Positions 33,336 through 41,404 of a stretch of 64,000 nucleotides of DNA are shown piece after piece. The DNA comes from Streptomyces sp. NRRL S-118 (GTDB lineage: Bacteria; Actinomycetota; Actinomycetes; Streptomycetales; Streptomycetaceae). Both the position numbers and the translations under genes were made by a program. Every line of letters begins with the position of its first letter. Within the stretch, counting starts at the first letter, position 1. Location of the stretch: positions 491,135 through 555,134 of the forward strand of contig NZ_KL591003.1 of assembly GCF_000716335.1 (NCBI RefSeq), written 5' to 3'. Below the pieces are notes generated by a model, which was given only the letters and a program-made list of their open reading frames with translations, searched no databases and was not told the DNA's origin.

Positions 33336-33815
33336 GTGCAGCGAACCAGAATCCCAGCGAAGGTCCTGACGGCCGTGGCGATGGCGGCGGCCGCTTCCGG
33401 CTGCGTGTCGGTGCAGCCGCCCCCCGGCCCGGGGCCGGCCGCCCCGGAGGCGAGCCGCCCGGTGCAGGACGTCGCGCCGCAGATCGTCGAGGGTCCGGCG
33501 CGCGAGGCCCTGGAAGCGGCCCTGCCGCCGGCGCCCACCGATTCGCCGCGAGTACCGGCGGCGAGGCCGGGTCACCCGGTACCGGGGACCGGCGGCGGCG
33601 CACCCCACGACGACGACCGGCCGCCGCGGCCGCCCCGAGCGCCGGGGGGACCGGCCGTCGACCGGCCGCGCGAGCAGCTTCCACAGGTCCGTCCCCCGGC
33701 GCCGCCGTCGGTACCGGTCACCCTCCCGGACGTGTGCGCCCTGGGCGAGGACTACGGCGGCTGGCAGCCGGGCAGCCAGGAGTCCCGGACCTGCCGCGGC
33801 ACCTACCGCCGCTGA
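33336..33815 (+). CDS. Small secreted lipoprotein, Pro-rich
   Basis: The 159-aa protein has a lipoprotein signal: basic start (VQRTRIPAK), Ala/Val-rich h-region and lipobox AAASGC near residue 22. A ~90-residue Pro/Gly/Arg-rich disordered spacer follows. A compact C-terminal motif with two Cys residues, VCALGEDYGGWQPGSQESRTC, ends the protein and may be the functional part (disulfide-bonded knob, inference). I recognise no family. CACAGT lies 6 nt before the GTG, giving a leaderless-type promoter. Confidence 0.75.
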   Translation: MQRTRIPAKVLTAVAMAAAASGCVSVQPPPGPGPAAPEASRPVQDVAPQIVEGPAREALEAALPPAPTDSPRVPAARPGHPVPGTGGGAPHDDDRPPRPPRAPGGPAVDRPREQLPQVRPPAPPSVPVTLPDVCALGEDYGGWQPGSQESRTCRGTYRR

Positions 33816-33834
33816 CGCGCCGCGGCCGTCGGCC

Positions 33835-34308
33835 TCAGATGCCGCCCAGGCGCCGCTCCAGGCGCTCGATGGCGGCCCGGACGCCGCTGCCGTACCGGTC
33901 GTCGTCCAGGGCTCCCGAGGCGGCACGGGCCCGGTCGAGATGCGTCCGGGCGGCGTCCGGGCGGCGCAGCGCCAGGTAGTCGGCGGCGACGTCGAGGTGG
34001 AGGGAGGGGCGGAGCGCGCGGAGCGCCACCGCCGCGGCGCTCCGGGCGGACGGCTCCCCGCCGGCGCCCTCCGCCGCGCTCAGCGCCCGCAGGTCCCAGG
34101 CGAGCTCGTCGTCGGGGTCGTCCTGGGCGTCGGCCATGTAGCGGGCGAGCGTGCACCGGTGGAGCGGGTCGCCGTCCGCGCCGAGCTGGTCCCACAGCGC
34201 CCGGAGGCGGTTGCGGGCCTCCTCGCGGTCCCCGCCGTGGAGCAGCATGGCCGCCTGCCCGATCCTGGTCGGGACGGCGCCGTCCGTCCTCTGCTGGTGG
34301 TCCTGCAC
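33835..34308 (-). CDS. Conserved actinobacterial TPR-like protein
   Basis: The 157-aa protein is all-helical: GQAAMLLHGGDREEARNRLRAL resembles a TPR unit, followed by DPLHRCTLARYMADAQDDPDDELAWDLRAL and ADYLALRRPDAARTHLDRA, a second TPR-like repeat. It has no signal. The His-Cys-Thr (HRCTLARYMAD) segment is strongly conserved in streptomycete homologues as I remember them. Function unknown; a role as a protein-protein adaptor is plausible. GTG at 34308 has GGAGG upstream. It ends only 19 bp from the convergent lipoprotein gene. Confidence 0.78.
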   Translation of the reverse strand: MQDHQQRTDGAVPTRIGQAAMLLHGGDREEARNRLRALWDQLGADGDPLHRCTLARYMADAQDDPDDELAWDLRALSAAEGAGGEPSARSAAAVALRALRPSLHLDVAADYLALRRPDAARTHLDRARAASGALDDDRYGSGVRAAIERLERRLGGI

Positions 34309-34616
34309 GCGGCCTCCACTGATCGGTCGTGTACCGACGCTATCCGCAGCACCCGCGGTCCGCGCCCGGACGGCCCGCACCGCCCCGCCGGCGGACGCCG
34401 GCGGGCAGGGGGCCGGGATGAGCACCCGGGCCGGGGGCCGGGATGAGCGCCAGGCCCCCGGCCGGTGGTGGCGCCGCGCCCGAGGCGGGGCCGAGGCCGC
34501 CCGAGTGCCGGCCGGGGCGGGGCCGGTCGGCAGGCCGGCACCGACGGAGGCCGATCCGGACGGAGGCCGGTACCGACGGAGGCCGATCCGGACGGAGGCC
34601 GGTACGGACGGGCCGG
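34309..34616. repeat. Repeat-rich intergenic region
   Basis: The 308-bp gap holds no gene. A 16-bp unit recurs at 34408-34423 and 34433-34448, and a 32-bp unit recurs in perfect tandem at 34540-34571 and 34572-34603, built from two GACGGAGGCCG cores each. The tandem ends next to the ung stop codon and could act as an RNA structure at the 3' end. Confidence 0.75.
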
Positions 34617-35303
34617 TCAGGCGCCCAGGTTCGGGATCCGCCAGTCGATCGGCTCGTGTCCCTGCGCCTTGACCGCCTCGTCGATCTGCGTGAAGGGGCG
34701 GGAGCCGAAGAACTTCTTCGCGGAGAGCGGGGAGGGGTGCGCCCCCTTGACGACCGCGTGCCGCGTCTCGTCGATCAGCGGCAGCTTCTTCTGCGCGTAG
34801 TTGCCCCAGAGGACGAAGACCGCCGGGTCCGGACGCGAGGCCACGGCGGTGATCACCGCGTCCGTGAACTTCTCCCAGCCCTTGCCCTTGTGGGAGTTGG
34901 CCTCGCCGCCCCGCACGGTCAGGACGGCGTTCAGCAGCAGGACGCCCTGGCGGGCCCACGGCATCAGGTAGCCGTTGTCCGGCACCGGGTGCCCGAGCTC
35001 CTCCTGCATCTCCTTGTAGATGTTCCGCAGGGACGGCGGCGTCTTGACGCCCGGCCGCACCGAGAAGCACAGTCCGTGCCCCTGGCCCTCCCCGTGGTAC
35101 GGATCCTGGCCGAGGATGAGCACCTTGACCTGGTCGTACGGAGTGGCCTCCAGAGCGGCGAACACCTCCTCGCGCGGCGGGTAGACCGGCCCCTTGGCCC
35201 GCTCCTCCTCGACGAACTCGGTGAGCAGCTTGAAGTACGGCTTCTGCAGCTCGTCGCCGAGGACGCCGCGCCAGGACTCGGGCAGCAGGTAGGTGTCGGT
35301 CAC
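34617..35303 (-). CDS. ung: Uracil-DNA glycosylase
   Basis: The 228-aa family 1 UDG has the water-activating loop GQDPYHGEGQGHGLCFS and the minor-groove loop HPSPLSAKKFFGS, plus LLLNAVLTVRGGEANSHKGKGW. It removes uracil arising from cytosine deamination, a heavy burden in high-GC DNA. GTG at 35303 has GGAGG upstream; the frame extends to 35363 without better support. It is transcribed alone, downstream of the binding-protein gene but with a 76-bp gap. Confidence 0.97.
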   Translation of the reverse strand: MTDTYLLPESWRGVLGDELQKPYFKLLTEFVEEERAKGPVYPPREEVFAALEATPYDQVKVLILGQDPYHGEGQGHGLCFSVRPGVKTPPSLRNIYKEMQEELGHPVPDNGYLMPWARQGVLLLNAVLTVRGGEANSHKGKGWEKFTDAVITAVASRPDPAVFVLWGNYAQKKLPLIDETRHAVVKGAHPSPLSAKKFFGSRPFTQIDEAVKAQGHEPIDWRIPNLGA

Positions 35304-35379
35304 GTCAACAACCTCCGAAGATCGATCGTTTGTGTGCCCGAACCTACCTGCGCCCACTGACAACGGAGCCAGGAGGCTC

Positions 35380-36957
35380 CTACCAGGCGGTCTGCCGGTG
35401 CAGCTCCCACATCTGCATGACGGTCTGCGGGTCGAGGGCCCGCTCGCCGCCCGCGATCTCCTCCTTGGCGGCGACGTACAGCTTGCCCTGCCACAGCGGC
35501 AGCAGGCGCACGTCGTTGCCGAGGATCTCCTGGGCCTTCTCGAATTCCTTGCTGACCGCGCCGCGGTCGCTCTCGCGGCGCGAGAGCGGCAGGAGCTGCT
35601 CGGTGATCTCGGGCCGCTCGTACGGCGTCGAGAGGACGTTCTCCTTGCCGACGAACGGCGCGATGAAGTTGTCCGGGTCCGGGAAGTCGGGGAACCAGCC
35701 TCGGCCGAACACCGGGTAGTCGCCCTTCTGGTAGCCGGCCTGGAACTCCTTCCAGGGCTTGCCCTGCAGGGTCACCTTGAAGAGGCCGGAGGCGTCGAGC
35801 TGCCGCTTGAGCTCGGCGAACTCGGGAGCCGTGGCGGAGCCGTAACGGTCGGTGGTGTACCAGAACGTCAGCTTCACGGGCGCGTCGATGCCGGCGTCGC
35901 GCAGGATCTTCTCGGCCTTGTCGACGTCCGGCTCGCCGTACCGGTCGAAGAACTCGGTGGTGTGTCCGGCGATACCCTTCGGCACCATCGAGTACAGCGG
36001 CTCGGCGGTGCCCTGGTAGACCTTGGCGACCAGGGCCTCACGGTCGACGACCTGGGCGATCGCCTTGCGCACCGCGATCTTGCCGGCGGCGGGGTCCTTG
36101 GGGTTGAAGACCAGGTAACGGATGTCGGCGCCGGTGGACTCCACCAGCTGCAGTCCCTCGTTGGCCGGCTTCTTCTCCCTCAGGTCGACGACCTCCTCCG
36201 CGGTCAGACCGCGGTACGTGGCGTCGATCTCCTTCTTCTTCAGCGCCGCGACCATCGTCTCCGAGGTGTCGAAGTAGCGGATGGTGACGCCGTTGTTCTT
36301 GCGGTCCGCGAAGCCCTTGTACTGGGGGTTCCTCGTCAGCTCGGCCTTGACGCCCTCTTCGTACTCCTCGAGGACATAAGGCCCGGATCCGGTGACCTTG
36401 CCGTCCTCGCGCAGCTCGTCCTCGGGGTACTTCTCCGGGGACACGATCGACATCGCCGGGGTGGCGAGGATGTACGGGAAGGTCGCGTCGGGTTCCTTCA
36501 GGTGGAACACGATGGTCGCGTCACCGTTGACGGCGATCCGGTCGAGCGAGCCGAGCAGTCCGTTCGGGCCGCCCTTCGCGTCGATCTTCCGGATGCGGTC
36601 GATCGAGTGCTTGACGGCCTGGGCGTCGAGCTTGGCGCCGTCGGAGAACGTCAGGCCGTCCTTCAGCTCGCACTGGAAGACCTTGCTCGACGCATCGGTG
36701 AACTTGCAGTCCGCGGCATCCGGCTGAGGAGTCGTACTTCCGGTCGGAAAACTCAGCAGAGTCTGGAAGACATTCCGGTACAACTCCCATGAACCGTCCC
36801 AAGCGGCCGCGGGATCGAGCGTACTGGGAGCACTCGTCGTACCGACAATGATCTTGTCTTCCCCATCGGCGTCATCTTCGGAAAGGAGGCCGCAGCCCGC
36901 CAGCAGGGATATGGACGCAAGGGCTGCAGCGGCCTGCAGACTGGTCCGGTTGAACAC
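35380..36957 (-). CDS. ABC transporter peptide-binding lipoprotein (SBP family 5)
   Basis: The 525-aa protein has a lipoprotein signal ending LLAGC (Cys22 from this start) and a SBP_bac_5 domain (DppA/OppA type): IIVGTTSAPSTLDPAAAWDG at the N-lobe and GRGWFPDFPDPDNFIAPF in the C-lobe. It binds oligopeptides or another peptide-like solute outside the cell. The usual permease and ATPase genes (dppBCDF-type) are not adjacent, so it is an orphan binding protein. The GTG at 36957 is preferred over ATG 36972 because AGGAG lies 7 nt upstream of it; the ATG is within that ribosome-binding site. Confidence 0.92.
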   Translation of the reverse strand: MFNRTSLQAAAALASISLLAGCGLLSEDDADGEDKIIVGTTSAPSTLDPAAAWDGSWELYRNVFQTLLSFPTGSTTPQPDAADCKFTDASSKVFQCELKDGLTFSDGAKLDAQAVKHSIDRIRKIDAKGGPNGLLGSLDRIAVNGDATIVFHLKEPDATFPYILATPAMSIVSPEKYPEDELREDGKVTGSGPYVLEEYEEGVKAELTRNPQYKGFADRKNNGVTIRYFDTSETMVAALKKKEIDATYRGLTAEEVVDLREKKPANEGLQLVESTGADIRYLVFNPKDPAAGKIAVRKAIAQVVDREALVAKVYQGTAEPLYSMVPKGIAGHTTEFFDRYGEPDVDKAEKILRDAGIDAPVKLTFWYTTDRYGSATAPEFAELKRQLDASGLFKVTLQGKPWKEFQAGYQKGDYPVFGRGWFPDFPDPDNFIAPFVGKENVLSTPYERPEITEQLLPLSRRESDRGAVSKEFEKAQEILGNDVRLLPLWQGKLYVAAKEEIAGGERALDPQTVMQMWELHRQTAW

Positions 36958-37000
36958 GTGCACGCTCCTCATTCAGCCATGGGTCGGCCGACCATACCGC

Positions 37001-37040
37001 AGCGCCCCGCCAGATCAATGCGCAGGTCTGGCGGGGCGCT
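37001..37040 (-). terminator. Terminator of the FabG/SDR operon
   Basis: AGCGCCCCGCCAGA (37001-37014) and TCTGGCGGGGCGCT (37027-37040) form a perfect 14-bp stem around a 12-nt loop, upstream of the binding-protein start. Confidence 0.85.
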
Positions 37041-37072
37041 TGGCAGCATCAGTCAATCAGGAACAATACGCC

Positions 37073-37840
37073 TCAGCCGACTCCGGCATTCAGGAAAATT
37101 CCCCCATCGACGACCAGGGTCTGGCCGGTGATCCACTCCGACTGCTCGGAGGTGAGGAATGCGGCGGCTCCACCGATATCCTTCGGAACTCCCAGCCGGC
37201 CGAGCGGATAGGCAGCCGCGGCCTCCGCCTCCCTGCCCTCGTAAAGGGCCTCGGCGAATTTCGTCTTCACGACCGCCGGGGCGATCGCATTGACCCGGAC
37301 GGCCGGGGCGAATTCGTGGGCGAGCTGCAAGGTCAGATTGACCATGGCCGCCTTGCTCATGCCGTACGCGCCGATGAAGGGCGAGGCCGAGATGCCGGCG
37401 ACCGAGGCGATGTTCACGATCGCACCGCCGTGGTCCTTCTGCCACGCCTTCCAGGTCTGCTGGGCGAAGCCGAGCGCCGAGATCACGTTGGTCTCGTACA
37501 CCTTGCGGGCGACACCCAGGTCGAGCTCGGCGATCGGGCCGAAAACGGGGTTCGTCCCCGCGTTGTTGATCAGGAAGTCGACGCGACCGAAGGCCTCCAT
37601 CGTGCGCTCCACCGCGAGCGCCTGGTGGGCCTCGTCATGGGCCTTGCCGGCCACCGCGATCACGCGGTCTGCGCCGAGCCGCTCGACGGCCTCCTTGAGG
37701 GCCTCCTCGCCGCGCCCGGTGATGCACACCCGGTCACCGCGGGCGATCAGCGCCTCCGCCACGCCGTATCCGATGCCGCGGCTGGCGCCCGTGACCAGGG
37801 CGACCCTCCCGGACGGCTCGGGGAGCTCCTGTGCGGTCAT
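37073..37840 (-). CDS. SDR family oxidoreductase (FabG-like)
   Basis: The 255-aa short-chain dehydrogenase has TGASRGIGYGVAEAL (NADP loop), NNAG, the catalytic Ser in NIASVAGIS and YGMSKAAMVNL (Tyr/Lys pair). The C-terminal WITGQTLVVDGGIF is typical. It probably reduces a 3-oxoacyl thioester or a similar ketone, but the specific substrate is not visible. It lies 32 bp downstream of a second SDR on the same strand, and the pair is followed by a terminator. Confidence 0.9.
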   Translation of the reverse strand: MTAQELPEPSGRVALVTGASRGIGYGVAEALIARGDRVCITGRGEEALKEAVERLGADRVIAVAGKAHDEAHQALAVERTMEAFGRVDFLINNAGTNPVFGPIAELDLGVARKVYETNVISALGFAQQTWKAWQKDHGGAIVNIASVAGISASPFIGAYGMSKAAMVNLTLQLAHEFAPAVRVNAIAPAVVKTKFAEALYEGREAEAAAAYPLGRLGVPKDIGGAAAFLTSEQSEWITGQTLVVDGGIFLNAGVG

Positions 37841-37872
37841 GTCCGTGGTCCTCTCTCGCGTCCTTGGGGGCT

Positions 37873-38634
37873 TCAGTTGAGCGGGCCGCCGGCCACGTAC
37901 AGGACCTGGCCGGAGACGAAGCCGGCGTCGTCGCCGGTGAAGAAGGCGATCGCATTCGCGACGTCCTCCGGCCTGCCGACCCGGGCAACCGGGATCTGCG
38001 TGGCGGCGGCGGCCTGGAAGTCCTCGAAGCCCATGCCCACGCGCGCGGCGGTCTGCGCGGTCATCTCGGTGACGATGAAGCCGGGGGCCACGGCGTTGGC
38101 GGTGATGCCGAACTTGCCGAGCTCCTTGGCGAGGGTCTTGGTGAAGCCCTGCAGGCCGGCCTTGACGGCGGCGTAGTTGGCCTGGCCGCGGTTGCCCAGC
38201 GCCGAGGACGAGGAGAGGCAGACGATGCGGCCGAAGCCGGCGTCGACCATGTGCTTCTGGCACGCCTTGGCCATCAGGAACGCGCCCTTGAGGTGCACGT
38301 CGACGACCGTGTCCCAGTCGGACTCGCTCATCTTGAAGAGCAGGTTGTCGCGGAGCACGCCCGCGTTGTTGACGAGGATCGTCGGCGCGCCCAGCTCGGC
38401 GGCGACGCGGGCGACGGCCGCCTCCACCTGGGCGCTGTCGGAGACGTCGCAGCCGACGGCGATGGCCTTGCCGCCCGCCGCGGTGATCTTCTCGACGGTG
38501 TCCTTGCAGGCCGCCTCGTCGAGGTCGAGTACGGCGACGGCGCGGCCCTCGGCCGCCAGCCGGACGGCGGTGGCGGCGCCAATGCCCCGCGCCGCCCCGG
38601 TGACGACGGCGACGCGCTGCTCGGTGGTGGACAT
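37873..38634 (-). CDS. fabG: 3-oxoacyl-ACP reductase-type SDR
   Basis: The 253-aa SDR has VVTGAARGIGAATAVRL, NNAGVLRDNLLFKM and the YAAVKAGLQGF active-site block. NNAGVLRDNLLFKM is a strong FabG/PhaB-like signature (acetoacetyl reductases). GGAG precedes the ATG at 38634. As first gene of a two-SDR operon it probably works in a beta-oxidation-like or polyketide side pathway rather than as the primary fatty-acid FabG, which is normally in the fab cluster (inference). The upstream leader carries a half-operator (see 38708). Confidence 0.87.
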   Translation of the reverse strand: MSTTEQRVAVVTGAARGIGAATAVRLAAEGRAVAVLDLDEAACKDTVEKITAAGGKAIAVGCDVSDSAQVEAAVARVAAELGAPTILVNNAGVLRDNLLFKMSESDWDTVVDVHLKGAFLMAKACQKHMVDAGFGRIVCLSSSSALGNRGQANYAAVKAGLQGFTKTLAKELGKFGITANAVAPGFIVTEMTAQTAARVGMGFEDFQAAAATQIPVARVGRPEDVANAIAFFTGDDAGFVSGQVLYVAGGPLN

Positions 38635-38707
38635 CTGGTTCTCCTCGCCCTTGGATCCCTGGTGGATGCGGCTCAGCCGGCCCTCCCCCGGCACGTCCAT
38701 GCCGGTG

Positions 38708-38723
38708 AGCGACCGCTTAGTAC
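38708..38723 (-). promoter_or_regulatory. Possible TetR-type half-operator
   Basis: AGCG-AC-CGCT (38708-38717) continues into TTAGTACC (38717-38724). ACTAAGCG on the minus strand resembles the half-site of acyl-CoA-responsive TetR operators. It lies about 75 bp upstream of fabG. Confidence 0.3.
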
Positions 38724-38814
38724 CTTCAGCAGACGAGACGCTAGAAGCCCTGGCACCCGGTGTCAACGGCCCACCGGGTGCGCCCGGTCACGCGCCGCGG
38801 CGCGGTGGCCGCCT

Positions 38815-39198
38815 TCAGCGCACGAGCAGTCCGAGGAGCCGCTCGGCCTCCGCCTCCGGATCGGCGGTGAGACCGGTGTGCACGGGCCCGGGCTGGACAA
38901 CCGTCGACCGGGGCGCGATCAGCCACCGGAAGCGCCGTCCGGCGTCCTCGCGCGCCGCCTGGCCCGCCTGCTCGCCGCCGGCACAGACGCCCTCCACGGC
39001 GCGCAGGGCGGCCCGTACGCCCGCGACGTCGGCCGTGGGGTCCAGGGCCCTCAGCTTTGCCTCGTCGAGGTGCGTACGGGCGCACACGAAGGACTTGGCG
39101 CGGCAGTAGACCACCACGCCCGCGTTGAAGCACTCGCCGCGCTCGACGCGGGGTACGACGCGCAGCAGCGCGTACTCGAAGACGTCCCGGTCGCTCAC
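38815..39198 (-). CDS. DUF3037 domain protein
   Basis: The 127-aa protein matches DUF3037: FEYALLRVVPRVERGECFNAGVVVYCRAKSF is the typical opening, followed by helices and a basic GRRFRWLIAPRSTVVQPGPVH strand. It is cytosolic. The ATG overlaps the stop of the HipA-like kinase gene by 4 bp, indicating translational coupling. DUF3037 proteins are found almost always with HipA-like kinases; it may be a substrate, adaptor or antitoxin-like partner, which is not established. Confidence 0.88.
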   Translation of the reverse strand: MSDRDVFEYALLRVVPRVERGECFNAGVVVYCRAKSFVCARTHLDEAKLRALDPTADVAGVRAALRAVEGVCAGGEQAGQAAREDAGRRFRWLIAPRSTVVQPGPVHTGLTADPEAEAERLLGLLVR

Positions 39199-40052
39199 TT
39201 CTTCTCGGTGCCCTTCGTGCTGTTCTGCGGGGCGTGCGGCCAGGGCTTGCGGGGCTCGGTGAGCCAGCCGGGGGCCTGGGAGGGGACCGCTCCGGTCCGC
39301 TCGCCGAGCGTGATCCGCTCATGGATGGTGGCGGCGCGGGTCAGCAGCGCGGCCACGTAGGCGCGCCGCACCTCGTCCGTGGTGTCGAACCCCGGCTCGT
39401 CGACGAGCCACTCGTCGGGCACGTCGGACGCCACGTCGGTGAGCAGTTCCTCCGTGACGAGCGGGGCCAGCTCCGCGGCAGCGGCGGCGACATCGGGGCC
39501 GAAGCCGGCCAGGACGTGGTCGGAGGCGTCGTACGGCTTGGCGGCGGAGGCCTGGGCGCCCGGCCAGTTGTGGTGCCAGATCATGGTGGCGCCGTGGTCG
39601 ATGAGCCACGGCTCGCCGTGCCAGACGAGCATGTTCGGGTTGCGCCAGGAGCGGTCGACGTTGTTGATCAGCGCGTCGAACCAGACGACCCGGCCCGCCT
39701 CCGCGGGGTCCACCTCGTAGGCGAGCGGGTCGAAGCCGATGGAGCCGGGCAGGAAGTCCATGCCGAGGTTCAGCCCGCCACTCGCCTTCAGCAGCTCCTG
39801 CACCTCCTGGTCGGGCTCGCCGAGACCGATGACCGGGTCGAGCTGGATCGTGACCAGCTCGGGCACCCGCAGCCCGAGCCGGCGGCCCAGCTGCCCGCAG
39901 AGGACCTCGGCGACCAGGGTCTTGCGGCCCTGCCCGGCACCCGTGAACTTCATGACGTACGTACCGAGATCGTCGGCCTCGACGATCCCCGGGAGCGAGC
40001 CGCCCTCACGCAACGGCGTGACGTAGCGGGTCGCTGTGACTTCGGAGAGCAT
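39195..40052 (-). CDS. HipA-like kinase family protein
   Basis: The 285-aa protein has the small HipA_2-type kinase fold: YVMKFTG with ATP-binding Lys35, the catalytic DRSWRNPNM segment (Asp133, Asn138/140) and a metal-binding IDHG (Asp152) in place of DFD. It lacks the full-length HipA N-domain. GTG/ATG choice is clear: TAACCT lies six bases before the ATG at 40052 (complement of 40059-40064), giving a leaderless mRNA. It is the first gene of a coupled pair with DUF3037. The target may be a tRNA synthetase, as for HipA, but this subfamily's target is not established. Confidence 0.88.
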   Translation of the reverse strand: MLSEVTATRYVTPLREGGSLPGIVEADDLGTYVMKFTGAGQGRKTLVAEVLCGQLGRRLGLRVPELVTIQLDPVIGLGEPDQEVQELLKASGGLNLGMDFLPGSIGFDPLAYEVDPAEAGRVVWFDALINNVDRSWRNPNMLVWHGEPWLIDHGATMIWHHNWPGAQASAAKPYDASDHVLAGFGPDVAAAAAELAPLVTEELLTDVASDVPDEWLVDEPGFDTTDEVRRAYVAALLTRAATIHERITLGERTGAVPSQAPGWLTEPRKPWPHAPQNSTKGTEKK

Positions 40053-40196
40053 CCCCCCAGGTTACGTGCCGGTCACGCACCGGCCGAGGCGACCGGCGCG
40101 GCTGCCGGGCCGTGAAGTCGCGGGACCGGTGAACGGCCGTGCCCGCCGCCCCGTACCCCTCGGTGACGTTGTGACCATCGTGGAAGGGAAGCCGGA

Positions 40197-40676
40197 ATGA
40201 CCGGATCGCAGGGGAGCAGGGCGGTGGCGCGCCGCACCGTCGTCGCGGCGGCCGGTGGGGCGGGGCTGGCCGCCGCCCTCACCGCGTGCGGCGGCTCGGA
40301 CAGCACGGCCGAGTCCGGTGCCGGAGCACCGGCGGGCGGCAGCGGGGGCACCACCGGCGGGAGTACGGGCGGCACCACCGGCGGGGGCGCCGGCGGCCAG
40401 GTGATCGCGAAGACGGCCGACATCCCGGAGGGCGGGGGCAAGGTCTTCGGGCAGGTCGTGGTGACGCAGCCCCGGGCGGGCGAGTTCAAGGCGTTCTCCG
40501 CCAAGTGCACGCACGCCGGGTGCGCGGTGAAGGACGTCGCCGACGGGATCATCAACTGCCCGTGCCACGGCTCGAAGTTCGACGCGGCGGACGGCAGCGT
40601 GAAGGCGGGACCGGCCACCACGCCGCTGGCGGCGGCTTCGATCACCGTGGAGGGCGACTCGATCAAGCTGGCGTGA
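40197..40676 (+). CDS. Rieske [2Fe-2S] Tat lipoprotein
   Basis: The 159-aa protein has a Tat-type signal (VARRTVVAAAGG) and a lipobox LTAC near residue 31, then a Ser/Thr/Gly spacer and a Rieske domain with both cluster motifs: CTHAGC and CPCHGSKF. GPATTPLAAA is the usual third loop. It should be a membrane-tethered electron carrier outside the cytoplasm; its redox partner is not adjacent. The ATG at 40197 has weak Shine-Dalgarno (GGAAGGGAAG) upstream. Its 3' end overlaps the convergent isochorismatase-like gene by 14 bp. Confidence 0.92.
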   Translation: MTGSQGSRAVARRTVVAAAGGAGLAAALTACGGSDSTAESGAGAPAGGSGGTTGGSTGGTTGGGAGGQVIAKTADIPEGGGKVFGQVVVTQPRAGEFKAFSAKCTHAGCAVKDVADGIINCPCHGSKFDAADGSVKAGPATTPLAAASITVEGDSIKLA

Positions 40677-41322
40677 CCCGCGGGGGGCGTCGAGGTCGCT
40701 CCCAGCAGGTCAGCACCTCGTCGGTGGTGGCGACCGTGGCGACGAGGGCGAGGGTGTGGCGGATCATCGCGGGGGTGTAGACGGAGGGGATCCCCGCGAT
40801 GGCGTCCGCCACCACCACCGCCGTGTAGCCGAGGTTGACGGCGTCGAAGACGGTGTTGGGGACGGCCACGTTGGCCGATACGCCGGTGACGACCAGCGTC
40901 CGGCAGCCGAGGTTGCGCAGCAGGGCGTCGACGCCGGTGCCGGCGAGCGGGGAGAGCCCGTGCAGCCGCCGTACGACGAGGTCTTCGTCCGCCACCTCGA
41001 TGGGTTCGGCGACGCGGACGGCTGCGCTGCCGGCGTACTGCTGCACCGGCAGCCGCTCCGCGGCCCGGAAGAGCCGGGCGTTGCGACCGGCGCCCCGCCC
41101 GTCGGGTCGGCGCTCCGCCACCGCGTGCACGACCTGCACGGCCGACACATGGGCGGCGTCGACCAGGCGGGCGACCTTGCGCAGCGCGCCGGACGACCGG
41201 GCTTCCGCGGCCAGTTCGGGCAGGGCGCTCTCCGGGCCGACGACACCCCGCTGGCACTCGACCGTGAGCAGCACGGTGGTGGCGGGATCGAGCTGCTCCC
41301 GCAGCTGTTCCATGGGCGGCAT
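40663..41322 (-). CDS. Isochorismatase-fold protein lacking the catalytic triad
   Basis: The 219-aa protein has the isochorismatase-like fold (LLTVECQRGVVG..., TGVSANVAVPNTVFDAV). The catalytic Asp of the DxQ motif is Glu22, the Lys position is Arg (VVRRLHG, about 118), and the nucleophilic Cys is Ala153 in SANVAVPNT. It is therefore probably not an amidase or isochorismatase, and may bind a ligand or another protein. I recall actinobacterial relatives with the same replacements. ATG at 41322 is supported by family length. It overlaps the Rieske gene by 14 bp. Confidence 0.85.
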   Translation of the reverse strand: MPPMEQLREQLDPATTVLLTVECQRGVVGPESALPELAAEARSSGALRKVARLVDAAHVSAVQVVHAVAERRPDGRGAGRNARLFRAAERLPVQQYAGSAAVRVAEPIEVADEDLVVRRLHGLSPLAGTGVDALLRNLGCRTLVVTGVSANVAVPNTVFDAVNLGYTAVVVADAIAGIPSVYTPAMIRHTLALVATVATTDEVLTCWERPRRPPRVTPA

Positions 41323-41404
41323 GGCGGGCGAGGGTAGCCACCCTTGCGTACGGAAGGAAGAGAGCCCATGCTTTCTGACACACCATCAGAGGGCGGGAGC
41401 GGGG

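Noticed and set aside
33835..35070. Long minus-strand frame that would join the TPR-like gene to ung sequence
   Set aside because: The part beyond 34308 is repeat-derived Pro/Arg text and overlaps ung; a good ribosome-binding site marks GTG 34308.
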